Notes under the pieces: generated by a model
What the model saw: only the letters and a program-made list of their open reading frames with translations
What the model was told of the DNA's origin: nothing
Database searches by the model: none
Made by a program: the position numbers and the translations under genes
Part shown: piece by piece, positions 1 to 11,332 of the stretch
Numbering within the stretch: the first letter of the stretch is position 1
How the letters are laid out: every line of letters begins with the position of its first letter
Assembly (NCBI RefSeq): GCF_000189635.1
Contig: NW_002475923.1
Span: 186,001 to 250,000 of the forward strand
Length of the DNA stretch: 64,000 bases
Reading direction: 5' to 3'
Source of the DNA: Tetrahymena thermophila SB210
Taxonomy: Eukaryota; Ciliophora; Oligohymenophorea; Hymenostomatida; Tetrahymenidae

Positions 1-662
1 GCATACTGATATGATAAAATATTAATTTTTTAAAATGTTTGCCCTTTTAAAGAATAATTCAATTTTATTTACAGCAGTAATTATAAATTTAACTGTAAAC
101 ATCCAAAAATAATTCATTAAATTTAAACAGAAAATATTTGATTAGTTTACCTCTCCATCAAAATTCTAAATTTATTAAATTTTGTGTACTTTAATACCCC
201 TTCACACAATTTTTAAAAAAGAGAGAGAGAATCATTACGACACCTTTGTATATAAAATACAGTTATAATGATGACATATTTCTTTCGAAATAATTTTAAC
301 TTTCAAGTGGATACCATTCAAATAAAAAATCACATACTCCTTCAATACTTTATCAACTATAACTTTGAAATAAAAGTTAGTTAAAATAAAATAAAGAATT
401 TATTGATTGATTGTAAAATGTGCAATTTAAAAAGATATGAACAGTGTTTTTGTTTATTTAGTGAGGGGTCGTAGATCAATTATAAATAATCAAGCCCCAT
501 AGCTAATAAATTTATTGACTTTTTTTCGATTATTAAATAATATATTTAATTGCATACTATGAATTAGTGAATTTGAGTAATTTAGCTTAATTATGATCAA
601 CATAAATTGACTAAATATTGATTTTGGTTTTTTAAAGCTTTATATATATTTATTTATTATAA
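1..662. other. AT-rich stretch, no settled gene
   Basis: Mostly A/T with homopolymer runs. A short open frame starting at ATG 437 (+, TGA-only stops) runs about 45 codons and could be a first exon of the frame at 663, but no splice pair with matching phase was found. Nothing else is supported. Confidence 0.4.
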
Positions 663-1289
663 AGGCAATCTTTTCTTGATGAGGAAGAATACCAATACGA
701 TACGCCTAGATAAAAAGACGAGGAGGAGGATTGGCTTCAACACGAAGGAACTGCTAGAATGAAAAAACAACTCTACGATAAAGCTACTGTTGATAGCATC
801 ATAGAAAACCTCCTGAAAGAAAATGACTTCATATTCTAAATGTCTACTCCGAAGCACTCTGCAAAATTAGAAAACTCATAATAATAAGAAAATAGCAAAT
901 TCCGTATTCACCGAGAAAAGTACGAGAATAGCAACTTGAACAAGGTTAATTATGATTTTAAGAGCTTTGGAGTTATCAGCAACAGCCAAAGCTAAAGAAA
1001 ATTTGATGATATAACACTTTACAAATTTCCTCTTGAAAAAAAAATAGAAATACTGAAGAGTTAAAATTTTGATTTAAATCAGGTTTGGCACCGCATTAAC
1101 AGGGCAGTGGCATCTTCATAAAGATTTAACCAGCAGCTCAATGACAGGATTCGAGTGAATTAGAACACTCCAAACAGGTGTGCAGCCAATTATAAAAGTT
1201 TTCCAAAAATTACATTCAATAAAATAAAGAATATCTATGAAAAATTGCTTAACGAGTTTGAAGTACGTAATGATAATGCGAATTAGTGA
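663..1289 (+). CDS. Hypothetical protein, 5' end unresolved
   Basis: A frame open from about 663 to TGA 1287-1289 with TAA/TAG read as Gln encodes about 208 residues. It begins with an acidic segment (LDEEEYQYDTP, then DEEEDW) and continues as a polar, Lys/Asn/Gln-rich protein with segments such as VWHRINRAVASSQRF. The first in-frame ATG is at 759, but the acidic stretch upstream looks coded, so the true start is probably an upstream exon; AG dinucleotides at 637 and 664 could be acceptors. Codon use is unlike the neighbours: CTC, CTG, CGC, CGT, GCG and GTG are common where local genes prefer AGA and A/T-ending codons. I recognise no family. The frame is likely real; the start is unknown. Confidence 0.45.
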
Positions 1290-2770
1290 CGAAATATGTT
1301 CATAGTTCATATTAATTCCTTTTTATAAACGCCAAGCATACTGCTTAATATAATAATTAAATTAACTAAACTGATTCAACTATATATAAATAATATACAT
1401 TAACAAAGCAATAATAATCAATTATTTATCAAAAATCAATCAATCAATAGATCAATCATCTTTTTGATTTCTGTAATTTTTAACTCGCTATATTATTAAT
1501 TACATCTCCATCTTTTATATTAAAATTTTACTAATTATAAATTTTGTAGATAGTTGATACCATAATGATTTATATTAATTGTAATACATTTTAAAACTTA
1601 ATAATTAATTATATTAGAAATAGTATAAATTATTTTAAAAATATTTCCTAATTAAATCCATCTCTTTACTTCTTGCTAGTTAGTTAGATAGATAGATAGC
1701 TAGCTAGCTAAGTAAGTATTATCCACCAATCAAATTTTTTTCTAATTAAATACTTACTAATTGTAGAAATCTTATTTTTTATGTGTGTAATTTAATCAAC
1801 ACAAACCAACTTTTTAGATAATTAAATTGAACTAATTTCATGCAAATTATCTGTCTTTAGCATTTCTTAAATTTTTCAAGAAGATAAAAATAATTTAGAA
1901 TCAAATAAATATTTTGTATAAATTTATTTGTATTTTTTTTTTAAATAAAATTATTTTAAAATTAATTAGTGTAAATTTTCTCAATAATAATTTTAAATTG
2001 TTAATTAATTAAACATTTTATTTTTTGTAAAATTATATTTTGAAATATAAAATTCCAATATTAAATAAAACTTTTAAATATTTATTAATACTGTTTAAGG
2101 ACGGACAGAATTATTTTTTAAATAAATAGAATAGAATATATAATGTAAAATTTAATGAATTTAGAGATTATAGCTTAACTTAAATCTATCTGTAAGACTT
2201 AAAATTTAGGTCCAAAGATTAACTTTGTTATTTGATTTATTTTTGGACTTTACAGATTTTAAGTGAGTGTTAAATAATTTAATGATACATTGATGGCGTA
2301 TTAAAAATAGTATTTTATTTTTAATAGTAGTCGTCATAATATTAATTTAAGTTTTTATCTTTCCATCATATTTCCTCATTTATTTTGTTCCAAATTACTT
2401 TCTCAATAAGAATATCATATTTGAATTTTGCTAGATTTTTTACTCATAAATCTTAACAATATTACAAGTAGATTTTGCAATGCAAATTTCATTCATTATA
2501 TCTATATCAAATTTTTTTATTGATTAAATCTAATAAAATTACATTTATTGTTTCATTTTTAGTTTTTATAATGCAAGTATTAAATAAATTGTTTTTAAAA
2601 TATTTAAACTTACTCGTTAGGATACCTTTAAAATTTAAAAAAATATATTGGCTTTAAGCATCTTTGCTTTTATATCTTTTACTTATTTCTTAAATAGCTA
2701 GACTTTCAACATCTCTCCTAATCAACACAAAAAAATTAATTTTTTAGTTAATATAAAGAAAACCAAATAA
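1290..2770. other. Very AT-rich intergenic stretch
   Basis: Dominated by A/T runs and short TAGA/TAGC microsatellite at about 1681-1715. Short open frames exist, but none has a protein-like composition that I would defend. Confidence 0.4.
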
Positions 2771-4467
2771 ATGAATGAACAGTACAAGCTTTTTGTATTC
2801 ATTATATATTTGATATTAAAAATTTATCATTCTAGTCTAAAATATTTTAAACTGCATCAATTCAAAATAAAAGAGAGCGACTAATACATTTTAATGTATT
2901 TTATTAAGTGGGGAATAAACAAAATATATTTTTTTCATAATTAATTAGAGGGACAAAATTAGACTTTTTTTTGTAACAAAATTGAGAATTGTTGAAAAAA
3001 TAAAGGATCCATTTGAACGTTTGAAAAGACTTCATCCATATTTAAATGCTTATAGAAAAATATTATATTGCAAGATAAGCAGGTTGAAAGTAAGAAAGAA
3101 AATAGAATTTTAAATCAAAATCCTTTAAATAGATACAAAAGGTGATTACCTATATCAAGTCTAATTATTGAAAATTATATTAAAGCTTTTATATTTTAAA
3201 GGCAGCTGGTTTATTACGTAATATAAGTAAATGACATAATCAAAAAAAAGACAAGATGATAATATTAGATATTTATTTATATCAAAAGAACTGAAGATGA
3301 TAAAGAATGAGTTTCATTATGCACTTGAATTAATAAAATAAGACCTATATTTATACTTTAATTGATTCATTATTAGAAAGAGTCATATGAGCTTGCACTA
3401 TCTGTTGCTTTTGTTATGCAGAATACGATATATGAATTACTGATAAGAAGGCAATTTATTTACTAATAGAAAGAAGTTCGTTCGTAAAATTTTAATCTTA
3501 CTTGCATTTAACTGACGAATTAGATTGATAACATGCAATTAAATTATTAATTCCGCATATGCCGTCATGATTAACTTTATGCACATATTAGAGTAAGAAT
3601 ATTGTTTTTTTACAGATTTTCATGTAAATTAGCCATTTTAAAATGAAACAATTCTTGTGTATTTTTATAAGTATAATTTTTTTAAAGATGCAATAAATAT
3701 GTATGACGCTGATATTCATATACTTTTTAAATTTTCCATTCTTAAATGTAATTAGCTTAATAATATGCTAAATTTGAAATTAAAATTTGATTAATTTACA
3801 CCCTTTACTGTACATGCGTCAAAATCTTTGATTTTTTTTTTATATTATCTTGTCATGGCTTCAAAGCATATATTATGTCCTATAAAAATAACTATTACTA
3901 AAATATCTTCATCACTTTAGCTATATTTGCGTACAAAATTATAGAGTCCACCACAAAATCTCATATTAATCTAAATAAATAAAATGAAAACTGACTCTCT
4001 TTTAAAAATGTATGAATTATTTATGCATAGGTTTATGATGAGAATATTTGTAAAATACGTCAACAATCACCTCTTCATAGTCTTTTTAGATGCGAAATGC
4101 TTTAGAATTCAATGAAATCGTAATTTAATTATTCACGCCTTAATTAGAGCAAATTGCATACTATGCCAATAAAAAAATATAATTTTTACATAAAATTAGG
4201 AAGAACCAATAAATTTCTTTTTCATCCCTTACTTAATTTAAGAAGTGAATCGATATATGTTATATTAAATTTACACTCGCATCACCCCATCTTTAAGAGG
4301 CTAAAATTGATAATGATACACTAAATTTGGTAGTTCAAAAATTTTGGAAGAGCTAGCGAATAATATTTTGTAACGCTTATTGCTAGAATTTGAGTAGATT
4401 TATTCTAATATTATATATTTATTTTAAATTTGAATAGAAGAAATAAGAGTAAAAGGTTAATTAATGA
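2771..4467 (+). CDS. Hypothetical multi-exon gene, model incomplete
   Basis: The start ATG at 2771 opens a hydrophobic N-terminus (MNEQYKLFVFIIYLIL). A GTATTT donor at 2896 and a TAG acceptor at 2962 keep phase and lead into an exon to 3089 (contains DPFERLKRLHPYLNAY), which ends at a GTAAGA donor. Further clearly protein-like exons lie at about 3381-3592 (ELALSVAFVMQNTIYELL, then a GTAAGA donor), at 4090-4244 (MRNALEFNEIVIQLFTPQLE, after a good CTTTTTAG acceptor) and at about 4300-4467 (LNLVVQKFWKSQRIIFCNAY, stop TGA 4465-4467). The joins between these exons are not all settled, so the coordinates are a locus. No family recognised. The N-terminus could be a signal anchor. Confidence 0.45.
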
Positions 4468-4951
4468 CTAACAAACTAACTAAAAAATATAGTTTTGATA
4501 AACAATCTTAGATATTAACAAACAAATATTATTAATAAGAGGTAAACTGGCTCATTTCTTATTTATTAATAAAAGAATAAAGTTTTTTTGTTTTGTTTTT
4601 TTATCTTGTTTTTTGTTTGTTTGCTTATGGTAAGCAGTTCTAATTAGTTCTTTATACAAATGTTTATTTACAATCACAAATTTATTCATAACTTTAAGTA
4701 TTAAATATACTGCCTTAACAATTACATGTTTAACTATTACTTTTTAATTTTCTTTTTTAAAAGGTTATCTTTATTTATGAGCGAACTCCATAAGAATAAT
4801 AAGTAATATTAAATACTATTTTATAAAATAAACATAAAGAGATTAATAAGACATTCTTTGAATTATGATTGCGTTTTTGTATGATAATTATATTTATTTA
4901 GTTAGTTAATTCTTTATCTTATTAAGAAAATGAATAAATTTGGATTCTTTC

Positions 4952-5389
4952 ATGATTAATCGATGTAATTATATCAGCCATAAAAAAGTTATATTTAAAG
5001 CTTTAAATCATTACAAGGGATTATTTTGTATTAGAGATAAAAATGAAATGTATAAAGCAGTAATTTGCATTTATAAAACCAATTTAAAAATCGTGAAAAG
5101 AAGAGGAAAAATAAGATCAAAATACTAGAAATAACCACTGCCAAAACTTTTGCAATATAGAGTAGTTGAATAATGCGTCTTTATTGAAGATTTAATAAGT
5201 AAAGGAGGTGGTAGGACTTTCTTTGATATACAAATAAAAAAAAAATTGTACTCGAATAATTTTGATTAGAATTTAACTTTTAATAGAAATTGCTAGATAG
5301 TTAAAAAATTTAAATATAACCTTTATACCTTAAGCCAATCTCTTAACATTAAGCGACTTAGCAGAAGAATAGATTAATAATTCAAATGA
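4952..5389 (+). CDS. Hypothetical small basic protein
   Basis: ATG 4952 to TGA 5387-5389 gives 145 residues, Lys/Arg/Asn-rich, with segments such as YKAVICIYKTNLKIVKRRGK and VVEQCVFIEDLISKGGG. In this genome a frame of this length is not significant by itself. A second frame on the same strand, open from about 5097 to 5810, also reads well in its first part (LLKIQQVKEVVGLSLIY, then LSDLAEEQINNSNELVNS). One of the two may be the true exon, or the gene may be spliced between them. No family recognised. Confidence 0.3.
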
Positions 5390-5444
5390 GCTGGTAAATT
5401 CAAAAAAAGTGACAAAAAATGACGAAATAATAAATTAACTATCT

Positions 5445-5999
5445 TCAAAATTATCTCATCCCAACCACAAGAGCTCGTAAGCCTAAATTTTGATTTCTCC
5501 TTATTAGAAAGCTATAAAAAAAATATTAATTTCTGAGATTACTTTAAAAAGCAATATAAATATAGATACTAATTAGCTTGCCTGCTTCTTCTCCCTCTTC
5601 ATAACGAATTTGTAATTATTTTACAGTCAGCTTTATCTCCATTTTGTTAAAATCTGCGCTATATATCTAAATTAAAAATTTATGATGCATCAAAACTATA
5701 CTTTCTAAAAAGTTCTAGACTATTTATCTGACTATCTATCTCCAAATAAATATCTTTAGCATTAAATTAATTCTAACCTTATAATAGAATCTCCTTAACT
5801 TGTCATTTGAGTTTACTGATATCTAAATATCCATTTAATAGCAGCGAGTCACTCTTATCTTTGAGTGCACCTTTGTGAAGGGATTTATGTAATAACTTTT
5901 GAATTAAGTAAAGGCAAATTCTATCTTTTTTCTATTATCCTGCTTATAGTATTAGAACGTAGTTATTATTTGAAAAAAGCAAGAATGTTAGCATTACAT
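5445..5999 (-). CDS. Hypothetical protein, possible partial gene
   Basis: On the minus strand an ATG at 5999 runs to TGA 5445-5447, 184 residues. The middle has convincing composition (DKLRRFYYKVRINLMLKIF; KLTVKQLQIRYEEGEEAGKL; FLIRRNQNLGLRALVVGMRQ), with Glu/Lys-rich stretches, while the plus strand opposite reads Leu/Phe/Ser-rich in the way antisense frames do. The gene may have more exons upstream. It is convergent with the plus-strand frame ending at 5389. No family recognised. Confidence 0.42.
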
Positions 6000-6429
6000 A
6001 ATGTAAATATTTCATAATGCATTAGCTTAACTTGAATTAAAAACGAAAGTTGCGTCATCACTCTTTTTTGACGTACGGATAAAACAGCCGTTTAAGGTAA
6101 GATTTGTTGATTATCTAAAACAAGATAAATTATAATAAACAATGAGTAATGAAAGCATGGATTTTTCTGTTTGAATATCATCCAAAAAATAAGATTTGGA
6201 TTACTTTTAATATTAAAAAAACCTTAGTAAAAATTGAGATTCAAAAAGTTATTCTAAATTTAAAACCCTTTAGATTTAATTGGTAGCTTTGAGTAAAATA
6301 CCTTAACAGGTTAAATAATGCAGAGTATTTATCAAAATTAGTTACATGGAAAATATAATTTGCATCAAATAATTTTATATTGAGTCATTTTTAAATTTGT
6401 TCCGTCACTACTCCTCAGAATTAATGAGA

Positions 6430-7026
6430 TCATGACAAATTATAGTAGACCATTCTTTTGGCCCAGAAATGGCAATACTTTTTTTAAAACCTTTAATTTT
6501 TTTGTAAATCTTTTATCCCACCCAAATCTGCTAATTCTAAATCCCATTTTAATAATTGATGATATATACTACTCCTAAACGATCTCTCTTTTTAGTTATA
6601 ATTAAGATTTTACTCAGTAGAATAATCATTACTTGCTTTAAGTAAACTCATTAATATTATATTTTTTTGGGGGTTTAATTCTTAAATTTATTTCACATTT
6701 ATCTTTACTAAAAGTTGCGCACTATGCATTTCTAAGCCAAATAAATATATCTATCTTTCATTATTAATTTTATCCTTAAAACATTTATTTTTCAGTAACA
6801 AATAGCTTTGACAATCTTCATAGCTTAACATCAAATATTTATATACCATCTTCTATTACAATCCTACAAAATTTAACAATTTTTGTAATAAAATAACTAC
6901 AGGGCAATTCTTAGAAATCTTTCCATTTAAATAATTGCGCAAATTTTGTAATAGAAAAGTAAAAATTGAATCGATTTCACCCTACAAGCTAATTTTAGAT
7001 TAACATCTAAAGCTTGCTCTCAAAAC
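6430..7026 (-). CDS. Hypothetical protein exon, 198 codons
   Basis: This minus-strand frame is open from 7026 to TGA 6430-6432 and reads as a normal globular protein: LRNYLNGKISKNCPVVILLQ, YKYLMLSYEDCQSYLLLKNK, HSAQLLVKINVKQIQELNPQ, LLKWDLELADLGGIKDLQK. There is no convincing in-frame ATG at its 5' end, so an upstream exon is expected. A second minus-strand frame within 6405-6629 (ATG 6629, contains FGWDKRFTKKLKVLKKS) also looks coding, so the 3' part may be spliced differently. No family recognised. Confidence 0.45.
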
Positions 7027-7099
7027 TCAATTTTTATAATCAGAAAAATAAATAAATAATTTGGTTGTATTCAAATATATAATTAGAATATCAATTATT

Positions 7100-8890
7100 G
7101 AATAAAGTTTTATGAGTAAAGTTATCATATTTTTATCACCGGAAAACAGAAAAAGAAAGTAAATTGATGTATTTGACCTAAGGTGCTTAAATAAAACAGA
7201 CTAATCAATATCAATTTTGGTATTTTAGTTAAAATTTTTTATGTTTGATCTCTGACATAATGAAACTATATATTTATTGAGTTTTTTTTCAATAGTTTAA
7301 TTACTTTTATTAAAGAGATAAATTCCTTTTTTTTTTCTTAAAAGAGCTTAATTAAAATTTAGTAAAAATGATTAATTACTTGTTGCTTGCATGCTTGCTT
7401 TATTAATTTCCAAGTTGATTTTGATCTCTTTACTTGAATTATATTTTGAAGTTATCGATTGAAGATTAGATATAATTTTTTGATTGATCAGTGTATACAT
7501 TAGAAATATTAATAAATCTGAAAAGCTTCAATTTTTATTTCAGAAAAAGGAGGTTCAACCTTACGTCATAAAAATAAAAGAAATCACCAGTTTTAAATAT
7601 CTCTAAATAATTCTAACTTTTAAATTTTTTTTTTTTGAAATATATTAATAGAAATTCATTTAAAAAACTCTATATTTAAAATTAGATGTAAAATTTTTAG
7701 AAAGTGTATTTTTTTTATGACAACCCTACATATGATTAAATCAAATAATTTTTCAACTGCTTAAGTTTTTCAAATTGAAGTATTTTTCATAGTCTAATTT
7801 TTTGGCATGATGAACTGCGATATGAATTATTTTAATGCAATCAAAATAAATTAACCAAAGGCTCTTGCTTTGTTAGTTGATTGATTGATTGGGTACAAAA
7901 GATAGAAAGTGAATTTTTTTATATTTAAATTTATTTGAAAATTTTAGCAAAATGTTGCTCCAAAAGAGATTTGATTATTCAGTTTTATTTTGTATACAAA
8001 TTTTATAGAGCACTTAAGGTGACAAAAAAAATAAAAATAAATCAATGATCTCATATAAAGTAAGACGTAAATAGAATTAATACGATATTATTAAGGTAGA
8101 ATCAATAATTGATGATAATAATAATTTTTTATAATTTTTTTTGAAGTGATAAATAACCGAATTATTTCAATTTATTAGCTTTTAGCTTTGTATTATGATG
8201 GCATGCTTAATGTCTGAGCATTTAAAATTTACGTAATTTAAATTTTTTGCTTGAATGTATTTGAACATCCAATACCATAATTAGATTAATTCAGTTATTC
8301 CAAGTTATATCTCTGTCTAATTTGAAATTAACTTAATAAGAATAGAGTTTCTTAGCTTTTTTTTGAAAATACATTAAAACACACTTATTAATTTTTATAT
8401 AATTCCTTACAATTATAATCATCTTCATAATCCATATCTAATATTGTCTTTAAAGCTCTAGATATGAATTAATAAATCTATCTATCAATCAATAAATGAA
8501 TTAATGAGTAAATTATTGTAGCAACTATAACCAAACTCAAAGATTTTTAGATAGCTAGCTATTCTGGTTTTCAATATAGGAAGAGAAAGTGCCTTTTTTT
8601 TATAGAAATACTGTTTTCATTAATTTTTATTTGCATTGTATATTCTAGATTGTAAAGTTGATATTTTTATTTCCATGTTATTGTTATCGTTTTATAGCTA
8701 TTAATTTTACTGTATTATTGCATACTTTTACAAAATTTAGTGTGTCATTTTTTCTATTACTATCAACGAGAATGTAATGTTATAGTTTTATACCAGTGAT
8801 TAAAGACAGTAATAATTAGATTTCTTAAAAATTTGTCATAATTTTCAAGACTTAAGTGATAATTTAATATGACATAATATAGACCTTAAT
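7100..8890 (+). other. Unresolved stretch with coding-like exons
   Basis: Several short plus-strand segments look coded when TAA/TAG are read as Gln, separated by AT-rich DNA with GT and AG at plausible places: about 7125-7210 (RKRKQIDVFDLRC), about 7690-7770 (FYDNPTYDQIKQFFNCL), about 7808-7890 (starts MMNCDMNYFNAIKIN), about 7951-8055 (LQKRFDYSVLFCIQIL, ending before GTAAGA) and about 8190-8235 (MMACLMSEHLKF). They may belong to one gene, but I cannot join them with confidence. Confidence 0.3.
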
Positions 8891-8924
8891 ATTATTTCAG
8901 AGTTAAGCTAAAAAAATATTCAAA

Positions 8925-9966
8925 ATGAATTCTTTAAATGTAATTTCCTGCTTAAAAGAAGGCATTGCTTGAACTAATCAAGTCTAGCTGCTTTTGTCAA
9001 TAAATAAAGACGAGATTACTACCATTTTAGCTTTAATTAATGTAATAATCTAAAAGAAGAATTTCGGGTTAACTCTTTATAATAAACAAGTAGAATAGAT
9101 AGAAATTAGCAAAAAGGGAATAACAAGACTAGATTACTAGAAGTTGAAGGGTTTAAGATCAAAAACATAAATTATGAAAGACTTGCATGAAGAAAGAGAA
9201 GAATACTAGAAAGAAATTCTACTTAAATTAAGTAGGAAATCTAATTTTCGCTACTAAATGTATTTTATAAACGAAGATAAATTTTTTTTTACACTTTTAT
9301 TAAAGTGCTAAAGGCAGTATTTGGAGAGTGGGGGGTGAGGTAAATTTGAGAAAAAATAAAATATAGTGCTAGCATTAAATTCTATCTCTGTCTGATGGCT
9401 AAAAGGCTTTTTCTAAAATATTTAAACAGGAAACTAGTGATCTCAGAGCACTGAGATACAATTTTTGAGGAGATAAATGGTATGTTGAGAACAAAAAAGA
9501 GCCATTTTTTTAAACTTAAATTCGTAGAAATAGGGGAAAGAAATGAAGATAGAAATAATGTATTGAAGGAGCAAAGTGATGCAAGGTACGCATAGAAATA
9601 ATGTTTTATACTTTTAGATTTAAAAAGCATCAGTAAATCATTTGCAATGATAAGCTTAATGGCCTTGATCAATTATTTAATATTTGCGCTAACTTGCATT
9701 AAGTTTTTAAAAATAATACATAATAATGGGTTTTGTCTAAGGGGTTTGAATTGTGCTTTGTGCAAGTCGCAAATTATAATGGAGATGACGAATTAATAAA
9801 AAGTGTATTTAATATTACGATTTACAATGGCGCAGTATTAACTAATTTTATAGACGTAAAGAAAAGGTATTAATTTACGTCACATTATTCCTTGATTTCT
9901 AAAAATAAATTTGATAATTAATTTAAATAACCACTCATAGAAGTAATTCAAAACAATCTATCTTGA
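8925..9966 (+). CDS. Hypothetical 262-residue protein, five exons
   Basis: The model is join(8925-8939, 8988-9231, 9314-9436, 9528-9585, 9618-9966). All intron phases agree, the total length divides by three, and it ends at TGA 9964-9966. The first exon has only five codons (MNSLN); the introns are 48, 82, 91 and 32 nt, with GT donors and TCTAG, TAAAG, CGTAG and TTTTAG acceptors. Residues about 7-24 form a hydrophobic segment (ITTILALINVII). The rest is polar: a Glu-rich stretch (LHEEREEYQKEILLKL), SIWRVGGEVNLRKNK, RNEDRNNVLKEQSDAR, and a C-terminal part with FELCFVQVANYNGDDELIKS. I recognise no family. Without splicing, the first exon meets an in-frame TGA at 8970, which lies inside intron 1. 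Confidence 0.55.
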
Positions 9967-10151
9967 AATCTAATAAAAAAATAGTCAAAAACAAAATCAA
10001 ATTAAAAAAAACTCAAAAAAAAAACAATCTTAATTTACCTGAGCAAAAATCAAAGGCTTAATTAAATAAATTCAAATCAATAACCCCCATTTAACACAAT
10101 TCCTAACCTTACTTACACTCAATCATTAACATTTACATTGATCAAAAAAAA

Positions 10152-11332
10152 ATGAAAGTAATCGAAGACATCCTCAAAGAAGTCGACTAAGAAGTCCTTC
10201 GTAAGGCTCCCCATGCCCAACGTAAATACAACAAGATCACTGAAACATTGAGAGTCAAATTCCTCAATAAGATCTTTTAAGAAAATAAATCAATTAAAAA
10301 GGTAATTTATTAATTAATTTATTAATTTTATGATTAGAAATCACATCAAAAAAGAGGATAATTTATTCACTTTTGAAAGTGGGTAGTTCACTCTAAAATC
10401 ATTCTCCCTAAATACATTTCATAAAAAAGATATAGAGAGATTCATTTCTTTCTATTCCCTTTTTATTGTCATTTTGCTAGCTATTTTTATTAGTTAATTA
10501 CTTAGTTAGTTAGCTTCTTTGAACTAAAAGTTTTTAATTAAATCATTTCTAATTATTAATTAAACAATTTTTACGCACGATTTACTAAATTTTCTTTTTA
10601 ATTAAATTAAAGGCTGCTGAAGAATTGAACATCAATTACAGTTCTGCCAAAACCATTCTTACCATGCACAGAAAGAAATCCAAAAACGGTGGAAGTTCTC
10701 CAAGCTGTGCTGACTTAACCAACCCTGCTGCACTTAGCCAAGATTTTGCTACAGCTTCTCAATAGGCTATGGCTCGTGCTCTCCCTCCTAAGCACCTTAT
10801 TAAATAATCTTTCATGTCTACAGCCAGCAATTTATCGGAATAAAAGGATTTCGAAGATTCTTGTTCCGATAATCACGATGAATTAAAGGGAAATAACAAT
10901 ATCATGAAGAAGTAACTCATCCAAAATAGAAACCTTGTTTTAGTAGCTCCCTAAGCTCCTAATAACATCCAAGTTAACCCTTTGAGCTAGATTTAATAAA
11001 AGAACACATCAATCATCATCCCTCCTCCCCAACAATAATAACCTGCTTTACAATAATCTGCTTAAATCCCCACAGCTATTTCTCAAAATATATTATTGTA
11101 GCTCTAACAATAATTCTAAGTTCAATAGCAATAATAACAATAATAGTAATAATAATTACAAAATACTTTACAATAATTATTGTTATTGTAACTTGCTTAG
11201 ACTCAACAAGCCCAATAATAACCTGTCTAACCAGCTGCTACCTTAAATCCCTTGGCAACTCTCCTCTTATAGCAATAATTGTTAGGCCAATTACCATCAG
11301 CCGCTGCTCCCATGCAATAAAAATTCTTTTGA
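10152..11332 (+). CDS. Helix-turn-helix protein with Gln-rich tail
   Basis: The model is join(10152-10301, 10613-11332), 289 residues, phase-0 intron with GTAATT donor and TTAAAG acceptor, stop TGA 11330-11332. Residues about 22-70 form a basic helix-turn-helix-like domain (RKYNKITETLRVKFLNKIF, then SIKKAAEELNINYSSAKTI, then MHRKK), of the kind seen in pipsqueak or Myb-related DNA-binding proteins; the intron falls exactly between the helices, after KK. From about residue 150 the chain is a low-complexity Gln/Pro/Ala/Leu tail with a run of about ten Gln written as CAA, TAA and TAG. A nuclear DNA-binding role is inferred from the fold; no target is visible. Good CDS, moderate domain call. Confidence 0.75.

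Noticed and set aside
5447-5810. Plus-strand continuation of the frame open from 5097
   Set aside because: The opposite strand here codes a better, charge-rich protein (5445-5999); the plus reading is Leu/Phe/Ser-rich, as antisense usually is.
8925-9000. In-frame TGA at 8970 as a possible selenocysteine codon
   Set aside because: A 48-nt intron (GTAATT donor at 8940, TCTAG acceptor at 8987) removes it with matching phase, and no selenoprotein motif is visible.
9382-9672. 96-codon minus-strand ORF in the standard code
   Set aside because: It lies antisense to well-phased plus-strand exons and has the Leu/Ser/Phe-rich composition of a shadow frame.
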